Source: Maribacter caenipelagi (GTDB lineage Bacteria > Bacteroidota > Bacteroidia > Flavobacteriales > Flavobacteriaceae). From it: a stretch of 64,000 bases of DNA. The position numbers were made by a program, and so were the translations under genes. The notes beneath the pieces are model-generated. The model worked only from the letters and a program-made list of their open reading frames with translations, was not told the DNA's origin and did not search any database. Shown piece by piece: positions 45,169-55,039 of the stretch. Numbering within the stretch: the stretch's first letter is position 1; every line of letters begins with the position of its first letter. Location: contig NZ_SNZW01000018.1 in NCBI RefSeq assembly GCF_004364175.1, positions 62,001-126,000 of the forward strand. The letters run 5' to 3'.

Positions 45169-45360
45169 ATGAAATTAATTTATATCAAAAGAGAAAGCAA
45201 TACTAAAGAATTATACAGAACACGTAACGGACTTAAAAAGTCGAAGGTGACCTCAATTACAAAATATTTTATGGGCATCCCCGTAAAAACCCTGCACACC
45301 TACAGACAAATATATTACAGGCGTAAAAACAACGCTATCGAAAAAATGCTATTTATATAA
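45169..45360 (+). CDS. Small conserved-looking basic protein
   Basis: 63 residues from ATG 45169, no recognised domain. It is basic, with the pattern IYIKRESNTKELYRTRNGLK followed by KYFMGIPVKTLHTYRQIYYRRK, a type of small protein I have a vague memory of in flavobacteria. A longer frame from 45121 exists but its start is less likely. It lies between the sigma factor and proC. Function unknown. Confidence 0.5.
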   Translation: MKLIYIKRESNTKELYRTRNGLKKSKVTSITKYFMGIPVKTLHTYRQIYYRRKNNAIEKMLFI

Positions 45361-45404
45361 TTACACAATCACATATCTATCATCTAATAATTAAAATTGA
45401 ATTC

Positions 45405-46220
45405 ATGAAAATACTAGTAATAGGAGCCGGCAACATGGGATTGACTTATGCAGAAGGCATGTCGAAATCAAAATTACTTAAGAAGAGAAATATAATGGTG
45501 CTCGATACTTCTGAAGAGAAATTGGAAGAACTGCGCGAGAATCCGCAATTCGATGCTTTTGATGATTTAAAAAATTGTGCACCGCAAGCTGATATTATTT
45601 TTATCGCCGTAAAACCATATCACGCCGAAAGTGTATTCTTAAAACTGAATCCGCTAGTAAAACCTGGTCAAATTGTAATTTCGATCATGGCCGGTGTTAC
45701 TATCGATACTATTCAACATTTAACAGGACTCACAAAAATTGTTCGCGCAATGCCAAACCTGCCCGCATCAATTGGTAGAGGACTAACTTCATTCGTAGCC
45801 TCTAAAGAAGTAACTAGAATTGAACTGTTAACCATTGAAAGTTTGCTAGACACAACGGGTAAATCAATTCAAGTAAGCAACGAAAACTTCATTGACGCTT
45901 CAACCGGTATTTCCGGTAGCGGTCCGGCCTATGTTTTTTACTTTATGCAAAGCATGATGGAAGCTGCCCTAAAAATGGGCTTTACTCCGAATGTATCTAA
46001 AGTACTGGTCGCACAGACATTCACTGGAGCTATCGAATTATTTAACCAAAATGAACTTTCCCCAAATTCTTGGATGGACAAAGTTGCCAGTAAAGGTGGT
46101 ACTACTCGTGCAGCACTAGATTCTATGGAAAACAATAATGTAGGTGAACTTATAAAAGAAGCAGCTTTCGCAGCATTTGAACGTGCAGTCGAACTCGGAA
46201 AAGAAAAGGTAAATGTATAA
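45405..46220 (+). CDS. proC: Pyrroline-5-carboxylate reductase
   Basis: 271-aa NAD(P)H enzyme making proline from P5C. N-terminal Rossmann motif IGAGNMGLTYAEG (6-18); C-terminal P5C reductase signature GISGSGPAYVFYFMQSMMEAA and ASKGGTTRAALDSME. It overlaps proB by 8 bp, so all three proline genes are coupled. Cytosolic. Confidence 0.93.
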   Translation: MKILVIGAGNMGLTYAEGMSKSKLLKKRNIMVLDTSEEKLEELRENPQFDAFDDLKNCAPQADIIFIAVKPYHAESVFLKLNPLVKPGQIVISIMAGVTIDTIQHLTGLTKIVRAMPNLPASIGRGLTSFVASKEVTRIELLTIESLLDTTGKSIQVSNENFIDASTGISGSGPAYVFYFMQSMMEAALKMGFTPNVSKVLVAQTFTGAIELFNQNELSPNSWMDKVASKGGTTRAALDSMENNNVGELIKEAAFAAFERAVELGKEKVNV

Positions 46221-47001
46221 ACAGAAAATTGTAATTAAGGTAGGCACCAACGTAATGACCAATAAGGACAATCGTATTGTGAGACCGGTATTGCGAAATT
46301 TGGTACAACAGATTGCTGAATTATATGAACAAGATATTTTAACCGTACTCGTTTCTTCGGGTTCGGTAATTGCAGGCCGCGAGGTTTTAGGTGCATCAAC
46401 TATTGAAAATGACACACAGCGCAGGCAGGTTTATTCTGCTATTGGGCAACCACGCATGATGCGTCTGTACTATAACATTTTTCATGATTATGGTATGAAA
46501 TGCGCTCAAGTACTTCCAACAAAGCGAGATTTCACGCCAGGTGTACATCGCCAAAATATGATTAATTGTGTAGAAGGTCTATTGTCTGAAGGCGTTATTC
46601 CAATAGCTAATGAAGATGATGCCGTTTCGGTTACCATGAGCATGTTTTCTGATAATGATGAGCTAGCAAGTTTAATTGCGCAACTTATCGATGCAGATAA
46701 ACTGATTATTCTAACTGATATTGACGGACTCTATACGGGTAACCCAAATGCAGAAAGTAGCGATCTTATCGAACATGTAAATCCTGAAGAGAATTTAGAT
46801 CAATTTATACAGGATAACAACAAAAAAGCTGGTGAAGGCCGTGGTGGTATGGGCTCAAAATTAGATTACGCACAACAGGCAGCAGCTAAAAACATACCAA
46901 CTTACATCGCCAACGGTAAAAAAGACCGAACGATCATTGATATTATAGAAGGAAAAAATGTGGGTACGAAAGTAACCTTAGAAGAAAAAGCAGAAGCATA
47001 A
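46213..47001 (+). CDS. proB: Glutamate 5-kinase, PUA-less
   Basis: 262-aa amino-acid kinase, first step of proline synthesis. The kinase domain is complete (VIKVGTNVMTNKDN at the start, LVSSGSVIAGREVLG, and LIILTDIDGLYTGNP), but the C-terminal PUA domain of the 367-aa E. coli type is absent; the protein stops after GTKVTLEEK. Loss of PUA is common and may alter feedback control by proline. Start overlaps proC and the stop overlaps the proA start. Confidence 0.92.
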   Translation: MYKQKIVIKVGTNVMTNKDNRIVRPVLRNLVQQIAELYEQDILTVLVSSGSVIAGREVLGASTIENDTQRRQVYSAIGQPRMMRLYYNIFHDYGMKCAQVLPTKRDFTPGVHRQNMINCVEGLLSEGVIPIANEDDAVSVTMSMFSDNDELASLIAQLIDADKLIILTDIDGLYTGNPNAESSDLIEHVNPEENLDQFIQDNNKKAGEGRGGMGSKLDYAQQAAAKNIPTYIANGKKDRTIIDIIEGKNVGTKVTLEEKAEA

Positions 47002-48200
47002 TGAAAATAATTTCAACAGAAATAAAAAATAAGGTTTTAGATAGTATGATGCGACTTTTAGATGACAACCGCAGCAGTATTCTCGAAGCCAACAAGAAAG
47101 ATTTAGATCTATTTAATGTAGCAGATCAAGCCATGTACGATCGTTTGATTGTTACCGAAGATAAGATTGACGGAATGATGACTTCTATTAAAGAAGTAAG
47201 ATTACAAGAAGACCCAGTGGGCAAAACCATTTCGAAGCAGCAACTAGAAAACGGATTGGATATTACCAACAAAACAGCTCCATTTGGCACCATTATGATC
47301 ATTTATGAATCTAGACCAGATGTAACGATAGAGGCAGCTGTTCTTGCATTTAAAGCGAACAATAAAATTTTATTGAAAGGCGGTAAAGAAGCCTTGCACA
47401 GTAATACCATTCTTGTAGAACTTTGGCATAAGGCTTTAGCCGAAAACAAACTTTCTAACGATTTCATTCAGCAATTGAATATGAATAGGGAAGAAACGCA
47501 AAATTTCTTAAAAAATCCTACCGAAAAACTGGATCTTATAGTACCTAGAGGAGGTGAACGCTTGATCAATTTTGTAAAAGAATATGCCAAATGCGCAGTT
47601 CTGGTAAGTGGTAGAGGTAATAACTTTTTGTTTGTAGATAAAGAGGCCGATTGGGAAAAGAGTGTGAAAGTAATTATGAATGCCAAGACCGAAAAAATAT
47701 CGGCTTGTAATGCATTGGACAAAATATTGATTAATTCCAATATTGAAAACTACGAACAGAAATTGACAGATATTTATCAGCTTTTAAATGCAAAAGGGGT
47801 AGAAACTTTGGTAGATGCCGATGTAAATAATATTCTAAAAGACGCCCAGCAAATAAAAGATGACGCTATTTGGAAAGAAGAGTTCCTTGCAATGAAGTGT
47901 TGCTTAGGCTCGGTTGAATCTCTCGATGAAGCAGTCGAAAAAATAAACCATAATTCTGGCGGACATTCCGCTACGATTATGACCGCGAATAAAAATACAG
48001 CTCTGCAATTTATGGAAGAGGTAGATTGTGCCGCCGTATATCAAAATGCTTCTACACGTTTTACCGATGGTGGCCAAATGGGTGTGGGTGCAGAGTTAGC
48101 GATTAGTACAGATAAATTGCACCATCGTGGTCCGTTGGGTCTAAAACAATTGGTCACCAACAAATATTATGTATTCGGCGATGGTCAAATTCGCGAATAG
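47001..48200 (+). CDS. proA: Gamma-glutamyl phosphate reductase
   Basis: 399-aa aldehyde-dehydrogenase fold enzyme, second step of proline synthesis. Markers: FGTIMIIYESRPDVTIEAAVLAFKAN, CNALDKILI with the catalytic Cys (KISACNALDK), and HNSGGHSATI. It is translationally coupled to proB. The last residues (YYVFGDGQIRE) are the normal end. Confidence 0.94.
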   Translation: MKIISTEIKNKVLDSMMRLLDDNRSSILEANKKDLDLFNVADQAMYDRLIVTEDKIDGMMTSIKEVRLQEDPVGKTISKQQLENGLDITNKTAPFGTIMIIYESRPDVTIEAAVLAFKANNKILLKGGKEALHSNTILVELWHKALAENKLSNDFIQQLNMNREETQNFLKNPTEKLDLIVPRGGERLINFVKEYAKCAVLVSGRGNNFLFVDKEADWEKSVKVIMNAKTEKISACNALDKILINSNIENYEQKLTDIYQLLNAKGVETLVDADVNNILKDAQQIKDDAIWKEEFLAMKCCLGSVESLDEAVEKINHNSGGHSATIMTANKNTALQFMEEVDCAAVYQNASTRFTDGGQMGVGAELAISTDKLHHRGPLGLKQLVTNKYYVFGDGQIRE

Positions 48201-48235
48201 TAAACGGAATACTTCACAAAAGTAAATCGAAATTG

Positions 48236-49087
48236 ATGTTCGAAATAATTGAAAATATAGACGGTGCATTGGTCTATCATGGTATTATGCACAACCGAAT
48301 CTATTTTTCTGAAGCCGATAATGTCAACTTAGATAATCTGCTTCAAAAAATAAAAGACCTAGCTAAAAAGAAGCGGTATGAGAAAATTCTAGGCAAGGCA
48401 TCTGAAAAAGAGCTGAACGTATTAAAATCAAAAGGTTTTATAATGGAAGCCAAAATTCCCGGTCTTTACCATGGTAATGTAGATGGTTATTTTCTAGCTG
48501 AATACCCTAACAAGCAACGTTATGCTAATGACGAGAAAAACTTAAAAACGATTGCTACGGTTAAAACGATAGCGAAGGCAGCCAATAGTTCGCATTCAAA
48601 TTCTTATTTTGAAATGCCGGTCGACTTCATTATTGAAAAGCTAACTTCATCTGAATTTGAAAGCTTAGAAGATTTGTATCAAAAAGCCTATAAATATCAT
48701 CCTCATCAAATAAAAGATGCTACCTATTTCTCTAAACTTAAAGAGTTGAATCACCAGTTTTATGGATTATTCCAAAACGGAGAGTTGCTCGTTTCTGCCA
48801 TTTTATCAATAAATGAAACGGAATCTAATATGGAGATTGTTGATTTTATTACCCACCCAAACTACAGAGGTCAAAATCTTTCTTATTTCTTAGTACAAGA
48901 AATTAAACAGCAAATGGATGATTTGAAATGTAAAACGGTTTATACTATGGTAAGAGCAACCTCATATGGATTGAATATTACTTTTAGCAAGCACGGTTTT
49001 CTTCTTGCAGGTACTTTGACCAATAATTGTAAAGTTTTAGATACTATGGAAAGTATGAATGTGTGGTACTTTAAAAAAGAAGCTTAA
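48236..49087 (+). CDS. ablB: Putative beta-lysine N-acetyltransferase
   Basis: 283-aa GNAT-family protein with a long N-terminal extension. The acetyl-CoA region is IVDFITHPNYRGQNLSYFLV. The C-terminus YGLNITFSKHGFLLAGTLTNNCKVLDTMESMNVWYF resembles AblB (YodP), the enzyme that makes N-epsilon-acetyl-beta-lysine, an osmoprotectant in archaea and some bacteria. The lysine 2,3-aminomutase partner (AblA) is not in the window, so this call is moderate. It follows proA by 35 bp and could be co-transcribed; both products are osmolytes. ATG 48236 is preferred to a TTG one codon earlier. Confidence 0.65.
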   Translation: MFEIIENIDGALVYHGIMHNRIYFSEADNVNLDNLLQKIKDLAKKKRYEKILGKASEKELNVLKSKGFIMEAKIPGLYHGNVDGYFLAEYPNKQRYANDEKNLKTIATVKTIAKAANSSHSNSYFEMPVDFIIEKLTSSEFESLEDLYQKAYKYHPHQIKDATYFSKLKELNHQFYGLFQNGELLVSAILSINETESNMEIVDFITHPNYRGQNLSYFLVQEIKQQMDDLKCKTVYTMVRATSYGLNITFSKHGFLLAGTLTNNCKVLDTMESMNVWYFKKEA

Positions 49088-49128
49088 AAGAGCTTCAAAC
49101 TACAAACTTCTTTGTTGAAACATAGCAC

Positions 49129-49177
49129 AAAATGAGCCTAAAATGAATGGAATGATTGTTCATTTTAAGCTCATTTT
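49129..49177. promoter_or_regulatory. Long inverted repeat before the Nudix regulator
   Basis: AAAATGAGCCTAAAATGAA (49129-49147) and TTCATTTTAAGCTCATTTT (49159-49177) match at 18 of 19 positions around an 11-nt loop. No poly-T tail follows. It could be an operator of the Nudix regulator 94 bp downstream or an end of the proline transcript. Confidence 0.5.
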
Positions 49178-49270
49178 ATCTATTGTCTCACTTTATGACA
49201 ATAATTCTTTGATTACACGGTTTTTTGTGCTTTATTTGAAAAACACAACTTAAATTTATCAAATTCATTA

Positions 49271-49969
49271 ATGAAAGGTATCAAAAATATGAAATTCATC
49301 CCTAACCTTTCTTATGATTGCGTAATCTTCGGATTTAATGGTAAAACGTTAAAAATACTCATTTTAGAGTATCACAATACTGGTTTATTTGCACTTCCGG
49401 GAGGATTTATTAAAAAAAACCAAAGTCTACAAGATGCTGTAAATAAGGGTGTTGAAGAACGTACAGGAATAAAAGATGTTTTCTTAGATCAATTTCAAAT
49501 TTTTGGAGATCCCGAAAGAGCTGACCCTATTGCCATGCGCCGCATTTTAGAAGCAAATAATCAAGATTTGAAAAAAAATGAGTGGATGATGGGGCGGTTT
49601 ATAACCGTAGGTCATTATGCACTTATAAATTACGAAGATGTTGATCCAAAACCAGACCATCTATCGGATAGTATTGATTGGTATGATATCAATAGTGTAC
49701 CAAAATTAATGATGGATCATAACGAAATTGTAGATAGAGCTCTTGAAGTACTTCGTAATAATATAAGTGAGAAAATTATAGGAATGAACCTGCTTCCTCC
49801 TAAATTTACTATGAAGCAGTTACAACAAGTCTTCGAAGCTATTTTAGACCAAACACTAAGACGTACCAGTTTTCAACGTAAAATGTTGTCTCTAGATATA
49901 TTACAAAGGCATGAAAAGCTTTTTGAAGGTAAAGCTCACAAAGCTCCATACCTATACAGTTTCAAATAA
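49271..49969 (+). CDS. Nudix-type transcriptional regulator (NrtR/AraR-like)
   Basis: 232 aa. N-terminal Nudix fold plus C-terminal winged helix (LLPPKFTMKQLQQVFEAILDQTLRRTSFQRKML). The Nudix box has lost catalytic residues: after G45, Q51 sits in place of Glu, K59-G60 in place of Arg-Glu, and R64 in place of a Glu, so it should bind a nucleotide or sugar without hydrolysis. This is typical of NrtR/AraR-type repressors. The downstream genes (sugar isomerase-like, esterase, GH3) are its likely targets. An internal ATG (49289) is an alternative start. Confidence 0.85.
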   Translation: MKGIKNMKFIPNLSYDCVIFGFNGKTLKILILEYHNTGLFALPGGFIKKNQSLQDAVNKGVEERTGIKDVFLDQFQIFGDPERADPIAMRRILEANNQDLKKNEWMMGRFITVGHYALINYEDVDPKPDHLSDSIDWYDINSVPKLMMDHNEIVDRALEVLRNNISEKIIGMNLLPPKFTMKQLQQVFEAILDQTLRRTSFQRKMLSLDILQRHEKLFEGKAHKAPYLYSFK

Positions 49970-49999
49970 AATTAAATACTTAAACTAACAACAACAACA

Positions 50000-50878
50000 A
50001 TGAAAAAATCAACACTCAACAACTTATTAAAATGTACTGTTTTAGCAGTTTTTATGCTCGGAACACTAACCACTTATGCGCAAAAGAAATTTGGCGGCCT
50101 AGCGCTTTATACTGTTAGAGACGATATGGGTACCGATGCAAAGGCTACACTAAAAGCCGTTTCAGATGCAGGTTATAAAAATATAGAAGCTGCCGGTTAT
50201 GAAGACGGCAAATATTATGGTATGACACCGGCAGATTTTAAAGGGCTATTAAAATCCCTTAAATTGAAGCCTATTAGTACTCACCAAAGTGCAGTGACCC
50301 TTGATAATGCAGATAAAATGATGGCAGATGCCAAAGCTGCCGGTTTCAAGTATTTCGTAGTTCCAATTCCGCCAATGGGTATGTTCACTTTTAATCAGGA
50401 GAATATGACTATGGGTATGACAGGTACTGTAGAAGATTTGGCAAAAATTCTTACCACTCTTGGGGAAAAGGCTAATAAAGCAGGGTTAAAATTACTCTAC
50501 CATAATCATGACTTCGAGTTCAAGAAGAATTCTGCTGGCATTGTTCCAATTGACTATTTATTAGAAAATGTAGACCCTAAATTATTGAACTTTCAGATGG
50601 ATTTATATTGGGTAACCAAAGCTGGTGCCAACCCTATTGCTTATTTCAACAAATACCCAGGTCGTTTTAAAATATGGCACGTTAAAGATATGGACGAACA
50701 AGGTAGATTTGCACCTGTTGGCAAGGGCTCTATAGGTTTTAATAATATTTTGGCCAATAAAGCCCTTTCTGGTATGAAGTATTATATGGTAGAGCAGGAT
50801 ATGACTTTCGACGGATTAAAACCCTTAGATGCCATTAAAATTAGTCATGACGGATTAGAAGAAATAGGCTTCAAATAG
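50000..50878 (+). CDS. Exported sugar-phosphate isomerase/epimerase-like TIM barrel
   Basis: 292 aa with signal peptide (1-27, TTYAQ end), then a xylose-isomerase-like TIM barrel. The metal-binding pieces are LLYHNHDFEF, FQMDLYWVTKAG, WHVKDMD and YMVEQDM (Glu, Asp, His, Glu). Exported members of this family are often found with keto-sugar or glucoside-processing enzymes. Substrate unknown. It is in the run after the Nudix regulator, 24 bp before the esterase. Confidence 0.8.
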   Translation: MKKSTLNNLLKCTVLAVFMLGTLTTYAQKKFGGLALYTVRDDMGTDAKATLKAVSDAGYKNIEAAGYEDGKYYGMTPADFKGLLKSLKLKPISTHQSAVTLDNADKMMADAKAAGFKYFVVPIPPMGMFTFNQENMTMGMTGTVEDLAKILTTLGEKANKAGLKLLYHNHDFEFKKNSAGIVPIDYLLENVDPKLLNFQMDLYWVTKAGANPIAYFNKYPGRFKIWHVKDMDEQGRFAPVGKGSIGFNNILANKALSGMKYYMVEQDMTFDGLKPLDAIKISHDGLEEIGFK

Positions 50879-50902
50879 TCTCACAGCCAACAAACTAACA
50901 TT

Positions 50903-52522
50903 ATGAAAAATTCAATTCAATTAATGACCGCAATAGTCATTACGATTCTTTGCACCCCAATTTCTGCTCAAGATGTTGTGCTTACCGGTTCTCAAGTTCC
51001 CGTAACTGATACTGAAAACGGACAAATACGTGGTTATATTCACAATGATATAACTACCTTCAAGGGCATTCCTTATGCTCAAGCAAAAAGGTTTGAAGCT
51101 GCTGAAAACCCAGTAAAATGGGAAGGTGTAAAAAGCACCACTATGTATGGTCCGGTAGCTCCTTTATTAAATCCTACGACAGCTATTCAAGATGAGTCAG
51201 AGTTCGTATTCGATCACGATTGGGGATTTCCAAATGAAGACTGCCTTAGCCTGAATGTATGGACACCCGAAGCATCTACCGCTAAAAAGAGACCTGTTCT
51301 TTTTTGGATTCACGGTGGTGGTTTCACTGCTGGTTCTAGTCATGAACTACCATCTTACGACGGTGAAAACTTGGCAAAAAAAGGTGATGTCGTAGTCGTA
51401 TCAATCAATCATAGATTAAATATTTTAGGCTTTTTAGATTTATCCGCCCAAGGCGAAAAATACCAACACTCTGCCAACAACAGTATTCTTGATATGGTAA
51501 AGGCGCTGGAATGGGTGAAAAACAATATTGAGAATTTTGGTGGTGATCCTAATAACGTAACCATTTTTGGTCAATCTGGCGGTGGTGCAAAAGTAACTAC
51601 ACTTATGTCTATGCCCAAAGCGCAAGGCTTATTTCATAAAGCTATCAATCAAAGTGGATCTTTTAGAACGGCAATGTTAGAAAAAGAAGACACCCAGGCA
51701 ATTGCGGCAGAAACATTGAGCATATTAGGATTGAATGCCACTAACATAGATAGTATTCAAAAAATCCCTTTTGAAGTATTGGCTAAAGCTGGTGAAAAAG
51801 CCCTTAAAATTGTTGGGGAAAAAATGAAATCCGAAAGAAAACCGGTTATAGGTTTCGGATTAAATTGGGGACCAAGTAGAGATGGTAACGATCTTCCATA
51901 TCAACTGAATGCAAAAGAGGCTTTGGCTTTATCTAAAGATGTACCATTAATGCTAGGCACGGCAAAAAACGAATTTGCTCCTTTTGCCAATATGCGTTTT
52001 GTAGGTGCTTCAGAAGAAACAATAATGGAACATATTAAAAACACATACAAAGAGAAATCTGATGACTATATAAAGGCGGTAAAAAAAGCATACCCTAATG
52101 ATACCGACCCTAAAGACTTACTAGATGTAGATACCATGTTTAGACCTGGTGCTGTTATACAAGCGAATGAAAAATCTGCCCTTGTCGGTGGTGCAGATGT
52201 TTATATGTACTTGTTTACATGGCAATCGCCCGTTTTCGATGGCAAATATAAAGCGTTACATTGTATGGAATTACCATTCGTCTTTGATAATATTGATCTT
52301 GCCAATCAAATGACCGGTGGCGGCAAAGAAGCTCATGTATTGGCCGACAAAATGAGTAATGCTTGGCTGAATTTTGCAAAAACGGGAAACCCCAATCATA
52401 TGGGACTACCCGAATGGCCCGCTTATAACGACAGCAATACGGCAACGATGCATTTTAATGTTACTTGTGAGGTGAAGCCACAACTAGATAAAGAATTATT
52501 CAATATTGTTTTAGGAAATTAA
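50903..52522 (+). CDS. Secreted type B carboxylesterase
   Basis: 539-aa alpha/beta hydrolase with signal peptide (1-22, PISAQ). Oxyanion HGGG (137-140), nucleophile S225 in IFGQSGGGAK, Glu in GTAKNEFAPF and His in KALHCMELPF make a full catalytic set. EDCLSLNVW is the type B signature. Position between a TIM barrel and a GH3 enzyme suggests removal of an ester group from a plant or algal glycoside, by inference. Periplasmic or surface. Confidence 0.88.
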   Translation: MKNSIQLMTAIVITILCTPISAQDVVLTGSQVPVTDTENGQIRGYIHNDITTFKGIPYAQAKRFEAAENPVKWEGVKSTTMYGPVAPLLNPTTAIQDESEFVFDHDWGFPNEDCLSLNVWTPEASTAKKRPVLFWIHGGGFTAGSSHELPSYDGENLAKKGDVVVVSINHRLNILGFLDLSAQGEKYQHSANNSILDMVKALEWVKNNIENFGGDPNNVTIFGQSGGGAKVTTLMSMPKAQGLFHKAINQSGSFRTAMLEKEDTQAIAAETLSILGLNATNIDSIQKIPFEVLAKAGEKALKIVGEKMKSERKPVIGFGLNWGPSRDGNDLPYQLNAKEALALSKDVPLMLGTAKNEFAPFANMRFVGASEETIMEHIKNTYKEKSDDYIKAVKKAYPNDTDPKDLLDVDTMFRPGAVIQANEKSALVGGADVYMYLFTWQSPVFDGKYKALHCMELPFVFDNIDLANQMTGGGKEAHVLADKMSNAWLNFAKTGNPNHMGLPEWPAYNDSNTATMHFNVTCEVKPQLDKELFNIVLGN

Positions 52523-52577
52523 AACTGTTGTTGACAGCATTTAAATTCCTTACATATCAATTTAACATATACATTAA

Positions 52578-54872
52578 ATGAAAAAATCAACCCTTAAATT
52601 TAGTACAGCTACCCTCATCATACTTACGATGATGACCAGTTGTGGTGAAAAATATACGGCAGAAATTAAAGAAGGAGTTACTATAGTGAAAAATGAAGAT
52701 GGTGCCACCTTAGGATACTCAACAGTATCTGGAATTTCCATTATTGTGCAAGACAGATATGCGTTTAAAGATTTGAATAAAAATGGAACGCTTGACAGAT
52801 ATGAAGATTGGCGTTTACCAGTATCGGAACGTGCCAAAGATTTAGCTAGCCAAATGAGTTTAGAAGATATTGCGGGCCTTATGCTGTATAGTTCGCATCA
52901 ATCCCTGCCTGGTAGCAGCCGTGGTTTTGGATCGTCTACCTATGACGGTAAGCCTTTTCCAGAAGGTGGTGCTGTGGCAAGCGACCTATCTGATGAGCAA
53001 AAGAAATTCTTGACCGATGATCATTTGCGTCATGTATTGATTACCTCTGTTGAAAGTCCGGCAATTGCTGCTCAATGGAATAATAATGCACAAGCCTTTG
53101 CTGAAGGATTGTATTTAGGTATTCCAGTAAATAACAGTTCGGATCCACGACATGGCAGTGATTCTTATGCAGAATTTAATGCAGGTGCCGGCGGTGCCAT
53201 TTCTATGTGGCCTGGTACTTTGGGCATTGCTGCGTCTTTTGATCCAGCATTAATGAAACAATTTGGAGAAATAGGATCTAAAGAGTATCGCGCTTTAGGA
53301 ATTGCAACATCGCTTTCTCCACAAATAGACTTAGCTACAGAACCACGTTGGAGCCGTTTTGACGGTACCATGGGCGAAGACCCAGATTTGGCTACCGATT
53401 TGGCACGTGCCTACGTAGATGGGTTTCAGTCTACCGATGGTGGTGATTGGGGTATGCAGAGTGTAAATGCCATGGTAAAACATTGGCCTGGTGGCGGACC
53501 AGAAGAAGGTGGTCGTGATGGTCATTTTGGGTATGGCGCTTATGCCGTTTACCCTGGTAAAAATATTTCAGACCACATGAAACCGTTTACCGAAGGTGCC
53601 TTTAAACTAGATGGTCCTACTAAAAAGGCTGCTGCCGTAATGCCCTATTATACGATATCTACAGGTGAAGGTGAAAATGTAGCCAATGGGTATAACAAGT
53701 ATTTAATCACCGATATCTTAAGAGGTAAATACGGTTATGAAGGTGTATTATGTACAGATTGGGGCATTACTAGAGATATTACTTCAGTATCTAAATTTGA
53801 AGGAAAACCTTTTGGTGTAGAAAGCTTATCTGTTGCAGAACGTCATTATAAGGCTATTGCAGCAGGAATGGACCAATTTGGAGGAAATAATGACATGGGT
53901 CCGGTTTTGGAAGCTTATAAACTAGGTGTTGCAGCAATGGGCGAAGAAGCAATGCGCGAACGATTTGAAGCTTCGGCAGTACGCTTATTAACGAATATCT
54001 TTAGAGTCGGACTATTTGAAAATCCGTATTTAGATGTAGCGGAAACCAGTAAAATTGTGGGGAACAGTGAGTTTATGAAAGCTGGTTTTGATGCACAATT
54101 GAAATCAATTATAATGTTGAAGAATAATGGCAAAACTTTGCCTATTAAAGACAAAAAGAAGGTATATGTACCACAACGTTATGTAGCCCCTAGCACCAAC
54201 TGGTGGGGTATGACTTCTGAACCAAAAATTGTAGATGCTTTTAATATGGAAGTAGTAGCCAAATACTTTGATGTGGTAGAAACTCCAGAAGAAGCAGACA
54301 TTGCCTTGGTAGGTATTTATAGCCCAGATGGTGGTGTTGGTTACAACAGTGGCGATTTAGAACAAGGAGGTAATGGCTATGTACCTATTAGCTTGCAATA
54401 TGGTGATTATACCGCAGATACCGCTCGTGAAGTGAGTTTGGCCGGCGGTAGTCCGTTAGAAGATTTCACCAATAGAACCTATAAAGGAAAATCGGTAAAA
54501 ACGATAAACACTTCAGATATGCAATTGGTAAATGATACCAAAGCGAAGATGGGAGAAAAGCCCGTAATCGTTTCTGTAAAGGTTGGTAAACCAATGATTT
54601 TTTCTGAAATAGAAGGTAGTGCTTCGGCCATATTGGTGCACATGGGTGTGCAAGACCAAGCTCTAATGGAAATTATTACTGGCGCTGCAGAACCTTCTGC
54701 CCTGCTTCCTTTTCAAATGCCTGCCGATATGTTAACGGTAGAAGCGCAATTTGAAGATGTACCAAGAGATATGAAACCATATACCGATGCCGATGGCAAT
54801 TCTTATGATTTTGCATACGGCTTAAATTGGAACGGTGTTATCGAAGATGAACGGGTAAGTGCTTATAAATAA
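52578..54872 (+). CDS. GH3 glycoside hydrolase lipoprotein
   Basis: 764 aa. A lipobox (MMTSC, C22) marks it as a lipoprotein. An EF-hand-like DLNKNGTLDRYED (65-77) precedes the GH3 barrel. The substrate motif KHW (301-303) and the catalytic nucleophile D394 in VLCTDWG are present, followed by the alpha/beta sandwich domain. It should hydrolyse a beta-glycoside, such as a glucoside, at the cell surface or periplasm. Last gene of the Nudix-controlled run; ends at a strong terminator. Confidence 0.9.
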   Translation: MKKSTLKFSTATLIILTMMTSCGEKYTAEIKEGVTIVKNEDGATLGYSTVSGISIIVQDRYAFKDLNKNGTLDRYEDWRLPVSERAKDLASQMSLEDIAGLMLYSSHQSLPGSSRGFGSSTYDGKPFPEGGAVASDLSDEQKKFLTDDHLRHVLITSVESPAIAAQWNNNAQAFAEGLYLGIPVNNSSDPRHGSDSYAEFNAGAGGAISMWPGTLGIAASFDPALMKQFGEIGSKEYRALGIATSLSPQIDLATEPRWSRFDGTMGEDPDLATDLARAYVDGFQSTDGGDWGMQSVNAMVKHWPGGGPEEGGRDGHFGYGAYAVYPGKNISDHMKPFTEGAFKLDGPTKKAAAVMPYYTISTGEGENVANGYNKYLITDILRGKYGYEGVLCTDWGITRDITSVSKFEGKPFGVESLSVAERHYKAIAAGMDQFGGNNDMGPVLEAYKLGVAAMGEEAMRERFEASAVRLLTNIFRVGLFENPYLDVAETSKIVGNSEFMKAGFDAQLKSIIMLKNNGKTLPIKDKKKVYVPQRYVAPSTNWWGMTSEPKIVDAFNMEVVAKYFDVVETPEEADIALVGIYSPDGGVGYNSGDLEQGGNGYVPISLQYGDYTADTAREVSLAGGSPLEDFTNRTYKGKSVKTINTSDMQLVNDTKAKMGEKPVIVSVKVGKPMIFSEIEGSASAILVHMGVQDQALMEIITGAAEPSALLPFQMPADMLTVEAQFEDVPRDMKPYTDADGNSYDFAYGLNWNGVIEDERVSAYK

Positions 54873-54898
54873 TTACAACTATCAAACAACGGAGATTG

Positions 54899-54936
54899 CC
54901 CCGAAGAGATTTTTCTCTTTGGGGTTTTCTTTTTTA
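54899..54936 (+). terminator. Terminator after GH3
   Basis: CCCCGAAGAGA pairs with TCTCTTTGGGG around a T-rich loop, followed by TTTTCTTTTTT. Confidence 0.88.
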
Positions 54937-55039
54937 AATACTTTCTAATTAAACCTTTCATCCCAAACATTGTCTTAATCATATATAAAATTATGTACCT
55001 ATTTTTGATTACTAAACACCAACTTTTAAAAAATGAAAA

